Source: JACPUX01 sp964517465 (lineage in GTDB: Bacteria > Pseudomonadota > Gammaproteobacteria > Burkholderiales > Casimicrobiaceae). From it: a stretch of 64,000 nucleotides of DNA. Under the pieces are notes generated by a model that worked only from the letters and a program-made list of their open reading frames with translations, was not told the origin of the DNA and made no database searches. The stretch spans positions 1 through 64,000 of the forward strand of contig CAZFEK010000007.1 of the NCBI GenBank assembly GCA_964517465.1, given 5' to 3'. Numbering within the stretch: position 1 is the stretch's first letter; each line of letters opens with the position of its first letter. Shown here one piece after another: positions 1-7,539 of the stretch. Made by a program: the position numbers and the translations under genes.

Positions 1-602
1 TCGCAGTGGTGGCTGCTTTCGCTGGCGTCGCCGCGGCGCAAAGCCAGTCCAAAGTTACCGCCAGCAACATCGACCAGAACCAGTCCGGTCTGCTGAACAA
101 GCAAGAGATGGATCTGGGCAATGCCAAGGCCGGCGGCAAGACCAACGTGACCGCCACCAACATCAAGCAGAACCAGTCTGGCCTGCTCAACCAGCAAAAG
201 ATGGAAATCGGCAACGCCACTGGTGCCGGTAGCCAGTCCAAAGTTACTGCCAGCAACATCCAGCAGAATCAGTCGGGCTTGCTGAACAAGCAAGAGATGA
301 AGATCGGTAGCGCCACGGGCGGCGGCAAGACCAACGTAACCGCCACCAACATCAAGCAAAACCAGTCGGGTCTCTTGAACCAGCAGAAGATGGAACTGGG
401 TAACGCCTCCGGCGCGGGCAGCCAGTCGAAAGTTACCGCCAGCAACATCCAGCAGAACCAGTCGGGCTTGCTCAACAAGCAAGAAATGCGGATTGGCAAT
501 GCAGCCGGCGGCGGCAAGTCGAACGTCACGGCCAGCAACATCAAGCAGAACCAGTCGGGTCTCTTGAATCAGCAGAAGATGAACGTCGGCAACGCCGAGT
601 AA
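1..602 (+). CDS. Curlin-like repeat protein, 5' end cut by the window
   Basis: The frame is open from the left edge, and the first visible residues read like the end of a Sec signal peptide (small residues ending AAAQ), so the true start lies upstream. The remaining ~195 residues are six repeats of about 31-32 residues with core N-I-x-Q-N-Q-S-G-L-L-N-x-Q-x-M-x-[I/L]-G-[N/S]. Repeats alternate between an N-K-Q-E-M and an N-Q-Q-K-M type, separated by Gly/Ala/Ser/Lys linkers. The regular Q-x-G-x-x-N-x-Q spacing resembles curlin (CsgA/CsgB) repeats, which form a beta-solenoid amyloid. The similarity is by pattern only. A second protein of this kind is at 3806-4978 and a CsgG-like secretion lipoprotein lies between them. 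A strong terminator follows, so this gene ends its own transcript. The function as fibre subunit is inferred. Confidence 0.75.
   Translation, partial: AVVAAFAGVAAAQSQSKVTASNIDQNQSGLLNKQEMDLGNAKAGGKTNVTATNIKQNQSGLLNQQKMEIGNATGAGSQSKVTASNIQQNQSGLLNKQEMKIGSATGGGKTNVTATNIKQNQSGLLNQQKMELGNASGAGSQSKVTASNIQQNQSGLLNKQEMRIGNAAGGGKSNVTASNIKQNQSGLLNQQKMNVGNAE
42..599 (+). repeat. Three 189-bp higher-order repeats inside the curlin-like gene
   Basis: The block beginning AGCCAGTC recurs at positions 42, 231 and 420, exactly 189 bp (63 codons) apart. Each 189-bp unit holds one repeat of each alternating type. Regular period and high nucleotide identity suggest recent tandem duplication of a two-repeat module. 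Confidence 0.85.
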
Positions 603-619
603 TTGCAGCAAGGCAGCAA

Positions 620-650
620 AGCACGGGGCGGAATCGCCCCGTGCTGTTTT
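620..650 (+). terminator. Rho-independent terminator after the first repeat protein
   Basis: A perfect 11-bp stem (AGCACGGGGCG at 620-630, CGCCCCGTGCT at 635-645) with a 4-nt loop is followed by GTTTT, 18 bp after the stop codon. Confidence 0.85.
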
Positions 651-687
651 CGGTCAGCGGGATCGGCTTCCCTTCCAGGAGCAGGAA

Positions 688-1023
688 ATGAAAGCGAATT
701 TGCTAATGGCGGTTGGTACCAGCCTTTTGATCTCCTCGGCACATGCTTCGCCCCCAGCGGTCAACCCTGAAGGCCCAAGTCTGGAAGCGGAGACCATCGC
801 GACGATTACCAAAGAAAAATCCAAGAAGAGCACCATTGCCGAAGGCGTGGCGGCGAGCACCGACCGCAAGAACCAGGGCAGCAGTCAGAACTGCGGACAG
901 GTCAACATCAACAGTAGCGGCAACCAGGACCGCAAGAGCGTCAGCGGCATGAAAGAAATGTTTGGAAAGCAGAGCACCACGATTGTGACCGGACCGGTCA
1001 TCAATATGGCGAACTGCAAATAG
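688..1023 (+). CDS. Small secreted protein with two cysteines, function unknown
   Basis: A 111-residue protein with a Sec signal peptide (hydrophobic residues about 5-18, cleavage near A-H-A-S). The middle is rich in Lys, Ser and Thr. The C-terminal half holds the only two cysteines (S-Q-N-C-G and M-A-N-C-K at the very end), which could form a disulfide. An AGGAGCAGGAA ribosome binding site precedes the ATG. It begins the cluster 688-4978 that encodes the CsgG-like lipoprotein and a second repeat protein, so an accessory role like that of CsgE, CsgF or a minor subunit is possible. I recognise no family, and that role rests on position only. Confidence 0.7.
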   Translation: MKANLLMAVGTSLLISSAHASPPAVNPEGPSLEAETIATITKEKSKKSTIAEGVAASTDRKNQGSSQNCGQVNINSSGNQDRKSVSGMKEMFGKQSTTIVTGPVINMANCK

Positions 1024-1092
1024 CGCGCACTCGCGCGAGCGATGGCCGGCAACCTTGCCGGCAGGGACACAACTGGAAACGACGAGGAAGAA

Positions 1093-2646
1093 ATGTTGCG
1101 CAAAGTGAGGATGATACTGGCCCTGCCCCTGCTCTTCTTGGCGAGTGCATGTGTGACGACCGAAGAATCGGTGAAAAAAGAAGCCTCGGGCGTGACTGAG
1201 CAGCTGCGCAAAGGCCCGGAACAAGCGCCTTTGCGCACGATCACCAATTTCTCCGATGGCCTGCGTTGCATGGACAACCTGTTCATGATGTACGGCATTC
1301 GAGACGTGGTGGTGATCTCGGAAGATCTCGACGACAAAACCAAGAAGGTCAGTGCCGGCACCAAAGACATGATGACTTCGGCGATCCAGGGCATGGCCCG
1401 GCGGAGCCGAGCAATTCGCATGATTGCCTACGGGTCGGACTCCGGCAACGTGATCGGAATTCTCAAAGAGATGGAACGCAAGGTTTCGGTGATGCCGCAA
1501 TTCGGCATCCGCGGTTCAGTGTCGCAGCTCGACGAAAACGTCGCCAAGAAGGTAGAAGGGGGCGGCATCGCGATCGAGCCCTTCATCGGCATAGGCCGCG
1601 CGGCAGTAGCCAGCACGACGATCCTGGGCATCGATTTGCAGATCCTGAGCACCCAAGACTTGTCTATCGTTCCGGGCGTGGTATCGAGCAATTCGGTGGC
1701 GATCTTCCGTTCCGGCGCCGGCCTGGAGGCCGAGGCTGGCTACAAGAAGTTCGGCATCAATTATCAGCAGAACCTTTCCAAGAATGAGGGCACGGCACAG
1801 GCGCTGCGTACCCTCGTGGAGTTGGCCGCGATCGAGCTCTTTGGCCGCTTGACCAAAGTGCCGTATTGGCTGTGCCTTAACGGCAGCACCAACGACGAGG
1901 CGGTCAAGACGGAAATCGGCGACTGGTATACCGGCATGTTTGCCGAGGCCGGCGAGTTCGTGGGCTATTGGCAGCTCCAAATGCGCCTGCGCGGCCTCTA
2001 CCAAGGCGAAGTCAACGGCGTGCCGGACGAAAACCTGACCAAGGCGATCGTGGCCTACCGGGAAGCCATGGGAATGGAGAAGAACGCCAAGCTGGATCTT
2101 CCCTTCTTTACCGCCTACCTCAATGCCAATCACTACGAGACCGCGCCCAAGGCCCAGGAAGCTCTGGCCAGGGCTCCCGCCGCGGCGGCGGCAGCAGCGG
2201 CCAAGGCGGTAGCCGATAAGGCGCCGCTGAGCCTCAAGCTCGCCTCGAGCAAGGGGAACAACCTTTTCGTCAAGGGCGAGGAAATCAAGCTCAGCATTCA
2301 GCCGAGCAAGGATGCTTATGTTTATTGCTTCATGCAGGACGAAACCAAAGCGATCCAGCGCTTCTTCCCGAATCGTTTCCAGAAAGACTCCTTGATATCC
2401 GGGGCGAAAGGGCTCGAGTTGCCCGGCGCGCTGAAATTCAAGATCAACGCCAATACCAAGGGCCTGCAGGAAACCATCGCTTGTTACGCCACGGCGCGGG
2501 ATGTGTTCTCCGATCTTCCGCCCAATGTGGGCGCGGGGGATTTCGAGACGCTGAGCGTGAAGAGCCTGGGCGAAGTGAAGTCCGCGTTTGACAAGGCAGC
2601 GGGCCAAAACGTCGCAGCGGCGAATTTCACCGTAAGAGTACGATGA
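1093..2646 (+). CDS. CsgG-like lipoprotein with peptidoglycan-binding-like and DUF4384 domains
   Basis: A 517-residue protein from the ATG at 1093, chosen because a lipoprotein signal starts there (hydrophobic stretch 7-18, then A-S-A-C with Cys20); upstream in-frame codons would bury it. Residues about 45-262 resemble the CsgG/HfaB family: a G-S-V-S-Q-L-D-E-N-V strand segment, the T-I-L-G-I-D-L-Q-I-L-S-T strand and a C-terminal helix with L-V-E-L-A-A-I-E-L. CsgG forms the outer-membrane pore for curlin export. Residues about 285-350 look like a PG_binding_1 fold and 378-470 like DUF4384, common in Ser/Thr-kinase and caspase-associated proteins. Plain CsgG is about 277 residues, so the C-terminal half is an addition. 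A 7-bp gap to the next gene indicates an operon. Likely role: secretion pore for the neighbouring repeat proteins. Confidence 0.68.
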   Translation: MLRKVRMILALPLLFLASACVTTEESVKKEASGVTEQLRKGPEQAPLRTITNFSDGLRCMDNLFMMYGIRDVVVISEDLDDKTKKVSAGTKDMMTSAIQGMARRSRAIRMIAYGSDSGNVIGILKEMERKVSVMPQFGIRGSVSQLDENVAKKVEGGGIAIEPFIGIGRAAVASTTILGIDLQILSTQDLSIVPGVVSSNSVAIFRSGAGLEAEAGYKKFGINYQQNLSKNEGTAQALRTLVELAAIELFGRLTKVPYWLCLNGSTNDEAVKTEIGDWYTGMFAEAGEFVGYWQLQMRLRGLYQGEVNGVPDENLTKAIVAYREAMGMEKNAKLDLPFFTAYLNANHYETAPKAQEALARAPAAAAAAAAKAVADKAPLSLKLASSKGNNLFVKGEEIKLSIQPSKDAYVYCFMQDETKAIQRFFPNRFQKDSLISGAKGLELPGALKFKINANTKGLQETIACYATARDVFSDLPPNVGAGDFETLSVKSLGEVKSAFDKAAGQNVAAANFTVRVR

Positions 2647-2653
2647 GGACATC

Positions 2654-2980
2654 ATGTTGAAACCACTGTTTGCCTTTGCTGCCTGCCTGACCGCGTCGGT
2701 CGCGCTGGCGGGGGCTGATGTGCAAGGCAAGTCGACCGTCGAGGTTGCGACACCGACCACCCTGGTCGCTGAAACCGGCCAAACCGTGCGCGACCAGCGT
2801 CGCCTGCCCGGCCAGGTTCTGCGCTGCTGGCAGGAAGGCCGGCTGGTTTACGAAGGCGGCGGTTTTCGCGGCACTAGCGACAAGAACGGGGCGGCCATCA
2901 GCGTACAGCGTTCCGGCGAGCACGCCGCGGTGACGGTGCTCGATCTGAAGCAAGGGATGTGCATTCTGTCCTCCAACTGA
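2654..2980 (+). CDS. Small secreted protein, function unknown
   Basis: A 108-residue protein starting 7 bp after the CsgG-like gene, with GAGGA ahead of the ATG. It has a clear signal peptide (residues 1-19, cleavage after A-L-A). The mature part is predicted mainly beta and has two cysteines (V-L-R-C-W and G-M-C-I near the C-terminus) that could be oxidised in the periplasm. Size, location and two-cysteine pattern recall small curli accessory proteins such as CsgC, but I see no sequence match that would prove it. Confidence 0.65.
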   Translation: MLKPLFAFAACLTASVALAGADVQGKSTVEVATPTTLVAETGQTVRDQRRLPGQVLRCWQEGRLVYEGGGFRGTSDKNGAAISVQRSGEHAAVTVLDLKQGMCILSSN

Positions 2981-3087
2981 GCGCTTGGTGAGGGGATCTG
3001 CAGGGCGATTTCAGCCTTGGCACCGGTCGCCACGATTTCTTCACCAGAGCCGCTTTTTTTGAACCCACCTTGAAAAGAGCGCAACCT

Positions 3088-3786
3088 ATGAGAGTAGATC
3101 GTGTTTGGTGGTGGATTGGAGCCAGTTTGGGGCTAATCATGGTTCAGGCAACCGGTCACGCCGCAGCTCTGGAGAAAAAGACGCTGACGGTCAACGGCGT
3201 GTCGCGAATCGAATTTGCGACGCCCGGCGAACTGGTGGTCAAGCGCGGTAATGAGGAGAAGCTGATCATCGAGGCGGAGCCGAAAGTTCTTGCCGCTCTC
3301 GATCCGGTGGTCAAAGGCGACACCCTGTCGCTGAAGAGCAAAGGCAGCTTCAAGACCGAAAAGGGCCTCACCTATACGCTCACGATCAAAGGCTTTCGGA
3401 GCCTCAAGACCACGGGCAGCGGTAATAGCGAAGTGGAAGGGTTCGAAGGCAAAGAGATGGATGTGACGGCAGCGGGCAGTGGCAATATCGACCTCAAAGG
3501 GTTGGTTGCCGAGCGCATGAGCTTGACGATCGCCAATTCCGGCGATATCAGCGCCAAGGGGCGCGCCAAGTCTCTGCAGGCTCGAATTGAAGGGGCCGGC
3601 ACGCTAGACGCAGCGAGCGTGCCAGCCAAGGCGGTGGATGCGAAGCTCTCCGGCTCCGGTTCGATCCGGGTTCATGCCGAAGAAACCTTGAAGGCCGAGT
3701 TGAGCGGTGCGGGAAGCATCGAATACAAGGGCAAGCCCAAGGTCACGCAGTCCATCAGTGGGGCAGGCAGTATTGATCGCATGTAG
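3088..3786 (+). CDS. DUF2807 (GIN, putative auto-transporter adhesin head) domain protein
   Basis: A 232-residue secreted protein. The ATG at 3088 is preferred over a TTG 18 bp upstream, as it has an AAAGAG site and a good signal peptide (hydrophobic W-W-I-G-A-S-L-G-L-I). The rest is a right-handed beta-helix type with repeating G-S-G-[N/S]-[S/I] turns (G-S-G-N-S-E-V, G-S-G-N-I-D-L, G-S-G-S-I-R-V, G-A-G-S-I-E-Y, G-A-G-S-I-D-R), as in the DUF2807/GIN family. Such domains are often surface-exposed adhesin heads. It lies 19 bp before the second repeat protein, so it may be co-secreted or cap the fibre. The role is inferred from position. Confidence 0.78.
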   Translation: MRVDRVWWWIGASLGLIMVQATGHAAALEKKTLTVNGVSRIEFATPGELVVKRGNEEKLIIEAEPKVLAALDPVVKGDTLSLKSKGSFKTEKGLTYTLTIKGFRSLKTTGSGNSEVEGFEGKEMDVTAAGSGNIDLKGLVAERMSLTIANSGDISAKGRAKSLQARIEGAGTLDAASVPAKAVDAKLSGSGSIRVHAEETLKAELSGAGSIEYKGKPKVTQSISGAGSIDRM

Positions 3787-3805
3787 GCGAGAAAGAGGTG
3801 GCGCC

Positions 3806-4978
3806 ATGAAAAGAGCTTTTGTTTTGACGGGAATCGCCAGCGTGGTGCTGGCCGCGTTTGCGGCGCAGGGTGCTTTTGCTCAGGCGAACACCAATGCGCA
3901 AAACATCGATCAAAGCCAAGCGGGCTTGCTGAACAAGCAGACCATGGACCTTGGCAATACCAAGGGCAACGCGAGCGGCAAGGTCAATGCCACCAACATC
4001 AAGCAGAGCCAGGCCGGTCTTCTGAACAGCCAGAAGATGGCTATCGGCAACTCGCAGGGCGGCAAAACAAACGTCAATGCGAGCAACATCAATCAAGGCC
4101 AGGCAGGGTTGCTGAATAGCCAGGAAATGACCGTCGGCAATGCCGGGCAGGGCGGTCAATCCAAAGTCACGGTGACTAGCGTCAATCAGGGTCAGGCGGG
4201 TCTTCTCAATCGGCAGAAGATGGCGATTGGGGACGCCGACCGGGGCAAGTCGGACGTTACCGTCGGACCCGTCAATCAGGGCCAAGTGGGGTTGCTGAAC
4301 AACCAGGAGATGAACCTGGGCGCGGTGAGCGGCACGGGCCAGTCCAAGGTGCGCACCGGCACGGTGATGCAGGGCCAGGCGGGATTGCTCAATTCGCAGA
4401 ACATGAATGTTGGCGGCGTGAGCGGCAGCGGCAAGAGCAACGTTCAGGCGGGAGCGATCATCCAGGGCCAGGCGGGATTGCTCAATCGCCAGAACATGGA
4501 AATCGGCAAGAGTAGCGGCGGAGGCCAAAGCAATGTTCGCGTCGGGGCCGCCGTGCAGGGGCAAGCCGGCCTGCTCAATAACCAGGACATGAAAATCGGC
4601 AATGCTTCGGGCAGCGGCAGCAAATCCAATGTGGCCATTGGCGCCGCGGTTCAGGGACAAGCGGGCCTGCTCAACAACCAGCAGATGCAAGTCGGCAATG
4701 CCTCTGGTGGTGGTCGCTCCAACGTTGCGGTCGGCACCGTTGTCCAAGGACAGGCCGGGCTTCTGAACAATCAGCAAGCCAAGATCGGAAACGCGTCCGG
4801 CGGAACCTCCAACGTGACCGTCGGCGCGGTGATTCAGGGTCAAGCGGGTCTGCTCAACAACCAACAAGTCAACATCGGCAACTCCTCCGGGGGCAGTTCA
4901 AACGTTGCCGTTGGCGCTGTGGTTCAAGGCCAGGCCGGGATGCTCAATACCCAGAAAGTAAATATCGGCAACAACTAG
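3806..4978 (+). CDS. Curlin-like 12-repeat secreted protein
   Basis: A 390-residue protein starting at the ATG at 3806 (GAAAGAGGTG ribosome binding site). Signal peptide 1-25 is cleaved after A-F-A-Q or nearby. The mature protein is twelve repeats of about 29-31 residues with invariant Q-[S/G]-Q-[A/V]-G-[L/M]-L-N-x-Q and a following [I/L/V]-G-[N/D/G/K/A]. Early repeats carry N-I-[D/K/N]-Q, later ones [A/T]-[V/I/A]-[V/I/M]-Q, showing gradual divergence along the array. There is no cysteine and no hydrophobic core outside the signal. The Q-x-G-x-x-N-x-Q pattern resembles curlin beta-solenoid repeats. It ends the gene cluster and is followed by a strong terminator. Likely the second or major fibre subunit. 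Confidence 0.78.
   Translation: MKRAFVLTGIASVVLAAFAAQGAFAQANTNAQNIDQSQAGLLNKQTMDLGNTKGNASGKVNATNIKQSQAGLLNSQKMAIGNSQGGKTNVNASNINQGQAGLLNSQEMTVGNAGQGGQSKVTVTSVNQGQAGLLNRQKMAIGDADRGKSDVTVGPVNQGQVGLLNNQEMNLGAVSGTGQSKVRTGTVMQGQAGLLNSQNMNVGGVSGSGKSNVQAGAIIQGQAGLLNRQNMEIGKSSGGGQSNVRVGAAVQGQAGLLNNQDMKIGNASGSGSKSNVAIGAAVQGQAGLLNNQQMQVGNASGGGRSNVAVGTVVQGQAGLLNNQQAKIGNASGGTSNVTVGAVIQGQAGLLNNQQVNIGNSSGGSSNVAVGAVVQGQAGMLNTQKVNIGNN
3890..4975 (+). repeat. Twelve-unit coding repeat array
   Basis: Twelve units of roughly 84-93 bp, each encoding one Q-x-Q-x-G-L-L-N-x-Q repeat. Linker length varies in whole codons, so the frame is kept. Units are more divergent than in the gene at the left edge. Confidence 0.8.
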
Positions 4979-5018
4979 CATCCCATGGGGCCGGCATCGG
5001 CCCAAGGGCAGGACCAGC

Positions 5019-5049
5019 GACTAACGCCCCCTCGGGGGCGTTAGTCTTT
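5019..5049 (+). terminator. Rho-independent terminator after the second repeat protein
   Basis: A perfect 12-bp stem (GACTAACGCCCC at 5019-5030 with GGGGCGTTAGTC at 5035-5046) and 4-nt loop is followed by TTT, 40 bp after the stop codon. Confidence 0.85.
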
Positions 5050-5163
5050 GCTGCTTGAGAAAAGCGGAGAAACTTCGTCATTAAATGCTCCGATGCTGCC
5101 CGGAAATCGTTTTTCACCCTAAAATGACGGGCGAATGAACCTCGCGGGGCTGGGAGGCAACCT

Positions 5164-5751
5164 ATGACTAAGCTGGCAGCGTACGACGAAGAGCGAGCGC
5201 GAATGCTTTTGCGGCAGGTAGCCGCAGGCGATCAAGTGGCGTTCCAGACGTTGTACAGCCTCCTGGCGAGCCGGATGTATGCGTTCTTGCGGCGCATGCT
5301 AAGTAATCCGGCAACCGCCGATGAGGTGTTCAGCGACACGCTCTACGAAGTCTGGCGCATTGCCGGCCAGTTCCGGGGAGATTCGAAGGTCATGACTTGG
5401 GCTTTGGGTATTGCCCGAAACAAAGCACTCATGGCCATTCGATCCGCCGGGACCGTGATTCACGAGGACATCGACGAGCATGGCGAATTCATCGATTCGG
5501 GCGTGCCGGACGGGTATGAGCAATATGAGCGCAAGGAACTCAAGGAGATCATTGCGCGGTGCATGCAGCGTTTGTCGGAGAAGCACCGGGAATGCATCCA
5601 CCTCACTCATTTCGAGGATTGCTCCATGGCCGAGATTGCAAGCTTGCTCGGCGTGCCTGAAGGCACGGTGAAGAGCCGGCTGTCGCATGCGCGGACGCAG
5701 TTGACGGAATGCGTCAACTCGGTGATGGGGCGGCGCAAGGATGATCGGTAG
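5164..5751 (+). CDS. ECF-type RNA polymerase sigma factor
   Basis: A 195-residue sigma-70 family protein with only regions 2 and 4. Region 2 (about residues 25-95) includes A-D-E-V-F-S-D-T-L-Y-E-V-W and the D-S-K-V-M-T-W-A-L-G-I-A-R-N-K-A segment. Region 4 (about 130-185) has the helix-turn-helix S-M-A-E-I-A-S-L-L-G-V-P-E-G-T-V-K-S-R-L. A GGGAGG ribosome binding site lies 6 bp before the ATG. The next gene encodes a single-span membrane protein with anti-sigma layout, so this is probably a membrane-controlled stress or envelope sigma factor. It may drive the neighbouring secretion cluster, but no shared promoter motif was confirmed. Confidence 0.93.
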   Translation: MTKLAAYDEERARMLLRQVAAGDQVAFQTLYSLLASRMYAFLRRMLSNPATADEVFSDTLYEVWRIAGQFRGDSKVMTWALGIARNKALMAIRSAGTVIHEDIDEHGEFIDSGVPDGYEQYERKELKEIIARCMQRLSEKHRECIHLTHFEDCSMAEIASLLGVPEGTVKSRLSHARTQLTECVNSVMGRRKDDR

Positions 5752-5851
5752 CAGCGGGGGGTGCTGAAGCCTGGGCGTCCGGCTGCAGAGGGTTGAACGA
5801 TAACCCCGGCACGCAGTCGAGAGGTCGGGAGCGTCACGCAGGAGCAGTATC

Positions 5852-6499
5852 ATGACCATGGATTTGGAAATCTGGAAACTTCTACCTTGGGTCGTCAACG
5901 GGCGGCTGGAGGAAGCTGAAAAAGCGAAACTTGCCAGCGAGCTGGAGCGCCATGAAACACTTCGCCGCAGCCTCGATTGGGAGCACGCTTTGCGAGAGTC
6001 GGTGCGCGCCGAGGCGGCCGAATTGTCCGTGCCCGGCCACTTGCTGCCGCAGTTGATGGCCCGCATCGCCGGCGAAAAACGCAGTGCGCGGCCGGCAGAG
6101 CGCGACTCCTGGCTGGGCAAACTTTTCTCCGGATGGCATTGGACACCGCAGCTCGCCATGGCGTGCAGCTTGGTCGTCCTGCAGTTCGGCGTGATCGGCT
6201 ACCTCTGGCAGGGCCAGACCGAAATCGAGCCCTATGCCACGGAGCGCGATGTCGCCCCACCTCCGGCAGAGGCGCCGCGTACTTTCCTGCGGGTCGCTTT
6301 CAAGGACGGTGTGTCCGAGCGCGACATGCGCGATCTCCTGCATGCCGCAGGGGCGGACATCGTCGCTGGGCCGGGACAGTTGGGCGACTATTTTCTGCTA
6401 GTCGATCCGAATGACGTCGATCGCATCGGAAATGCCTTCCTGACCGACTATCGCATCGCTGGGTTGGAATATGTGGATGCTCTCCCAGGCAAACATTGA
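5852..6499 (+). CDS. Transmembrane anti-sigma factor-like protein
   Basis: A 215-residue protein directly after the ECF sigma gene. It has a cytoplasmic N-terminal helical segment (W-x-x-L-P-W-V-V-N-G-R-L, then E-L-E-R-H), one transmembrane helix at about 97-119 and a periplasmic domain of about 95 residues. The N-terminal part resembles the anti-sigma domain of putative zinc-finger type but lacks the usual Cys and His zinc ligands, so it would be a non-zinc variant. The periplasmic domain (about 145-210) may be a signal sensor or a site for regulated proteolysis. The caspase gene overlaps its 3' end by 29 bp, implying coupled expression. Confidence 0.75.
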   Translation: MTMDLEIWKLLPWVVNGRLEEAEKAKLASELERHETLRRSLDWEHALRESVRAEAAELSVPGHLLPQLMARIAGEKRSARPAERDSWLGKLFSGWHWTPQLAMACSLVVLQFGVIGYLWQGQTEIEPYATERDVAPPPAEAPRTFLRVAFKDGVSERDMRDLLHAAGADIVAGPGQLGDYFLLVDPNDVDRIGNAFLTDYRIAGLEYVDALPGKH

Positions 6500-7322
6500 G
6501 CGCTTCCGTGATGCGGCGGCGGTGGTCCTGCTGGGCCTCTTGGCTTGCATCCCGACGGCCTTGGCCGGCAACGCCGCCGCTGAAGGAAGCCGCGCGGCGC
6601 TGGTGATCGGCAATGGCGCCTATCGAAGCAACCCGTTGGCGAATCCCGTCGGCGATGCGCAATCCGTGGCGGCTACGCTGCGGCGCCTGGGTTTTCAGGT
6701 GATCTTCAAGGAAAACACCTCGCGCCGTGAACTGCTCGATGCCTTGCGGGAATTCGCGCTCAACGCCTCGCAGCATAGCGTGCGTCTTTTCTTTTATGCC
6801 GGACATGGCGTTCAATCGCGCGGGCGCAATTACCTCATTCCGGTCGATGCGAGTCTGGCAGGAGAAGAGGATCTGTCCGGCCAGGCGGCGGACCTTACCG
6901 AGTTCGTCGAGCGGCTAGGCAGCGCCAAGACCGGGCTCAGCTTGATCGTGCTCGATGCTTGCCGAAACAACCCCTTTGGCAGTACCACGATGCAGTTGGC
7001 CGACACACGCGGAACCCGCACACGCTCCCTCGCCACGGCATCGGAGGGGCTGGCGCCGGTGACTGCTCCCAGCGGAGCGCTGGTTGCCTATTCGACGGCG
7101 CCCGGCGCGGTCGCTGCGGACAGCCCCGATCGCAAACACAGCGTGTATACCAAACACCTCTTGCAGTGGCTCAATGTTCCAGGCCTGCCCGTGGAGCGCA
7201 TGTTCAAGAACGTGCGTATTGCCGTGGCGCTGGAGACGCGGCAGAAGCAGGTACCCTGGGAAAGCAGCAGCCTGATGGGGGAATTCTGCTTCCAGACGCG
7301 AGCCGATGGAACTTGCGGCTGA
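6471..7322 (+). CDS. Caspase-family (peptidase C14) secreted protein
   Basis: A 283-residue protein with a signal peptide or anchor (hydrophobic residues 16-31) and one caspase-fold domain. The p20 motif R-A-A-L-V-I-G-N-G-A-Y starts near residue 41. The catalytic dyad is intact: His112 in Y-A-G-H-G and Cys164 in L-D-A-C-R-N-N-P-F. This is the orthocaspase/metacaspase-like form common in bacteria. Translation starts inside the anti-sigma gene (ATG at 6471, alternative at 6477), so the two are coupled. Location suggests a periplasmic protease that could act on the anti-sigma factor or on secreted repeat proteins; that is inference. The following 217 bp to the convergent gene hold only a 7-bp stem at 7462-7479 without a T-run. 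Confidence 0.88.
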   Translation: MWMLSQANIERFRDAAAVVLLGLLACIPTALAGNAAAEGSRAALVIGNGAYRSNPLANPVGDAQSVAATLRRLGFQVIFKENTSRRELLDALREFALNASQHSVRLFFYAGHGVQSRGRNYLIPVDASLAGEEDLSGQAADLTEFVERLGSAKTGLSLIVLDACRNNPFGSTTMQLADTRGTRTRSLATASEGLAPVTAPSGALVAYSTAPGAVAADSPDRKHSVYTKHLLQWLNVPGLPVERMFKNVRIAVALETRQKQVPWESSSLMGEFCFQTRADGTCG

Positions 7323-7539
7323 GCGAGTCAATTCGACAGGCACGAGATCGCGAGTGCGCGAGTTGGCATCGGTCGAGTGCAGGTCCTGCCATAAACGGCG
7401 GGAAGAGCGAAACCAACCATGAGGCCGGGCGCCGCCGCCCCGAAGAAACCGTGACGAGGTAGCCCAGCGCCTGCTGGGCCAGGTGATTCACCGGCGCATG
7501 TGCAAGATTGCCCGGGTCACCGCGCCAACCTTTTCAGAT

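Noticed and set aside
42..599. CRISPR array
   Set aside because: The repeats are coding, contiguous and of 189-bp period with no unique spacers.
703..1500. His/Arg-rich minus-strand open frame across the small secreted gene and the pore gene
   Set aside because: Spans two plus-strand genes with signal peptides; no coding signals of its own.
1516..2760. Long open frame of 414 codons on the minus strand opposite the CsgG-like gene
   Set aside because: It mirrors the codon bias of the plus-strand gene, has no ribosome site or recognisable protein, and the plus strand has lipobox and domain motifs.
3755..4867. Minus-strand open frame of 370 codons opposite the 12-repeat gene
   Set aside because: Periodic only because the coding repeat is periodic; no signal peptide, start site or family.
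5299..6159. Minus-strand open frame opposite the ECF sigma and anti-sigma genes
   Set aside because: The sigma-70 regions 2 and 4 on the plus strand are clear; the antisense frame has no start site or family.
7462..7479. Terminator between the caspase gene and the convergent peptidase gene
   Set aside because: Only a 7-bp stem without a T-run on either strand.
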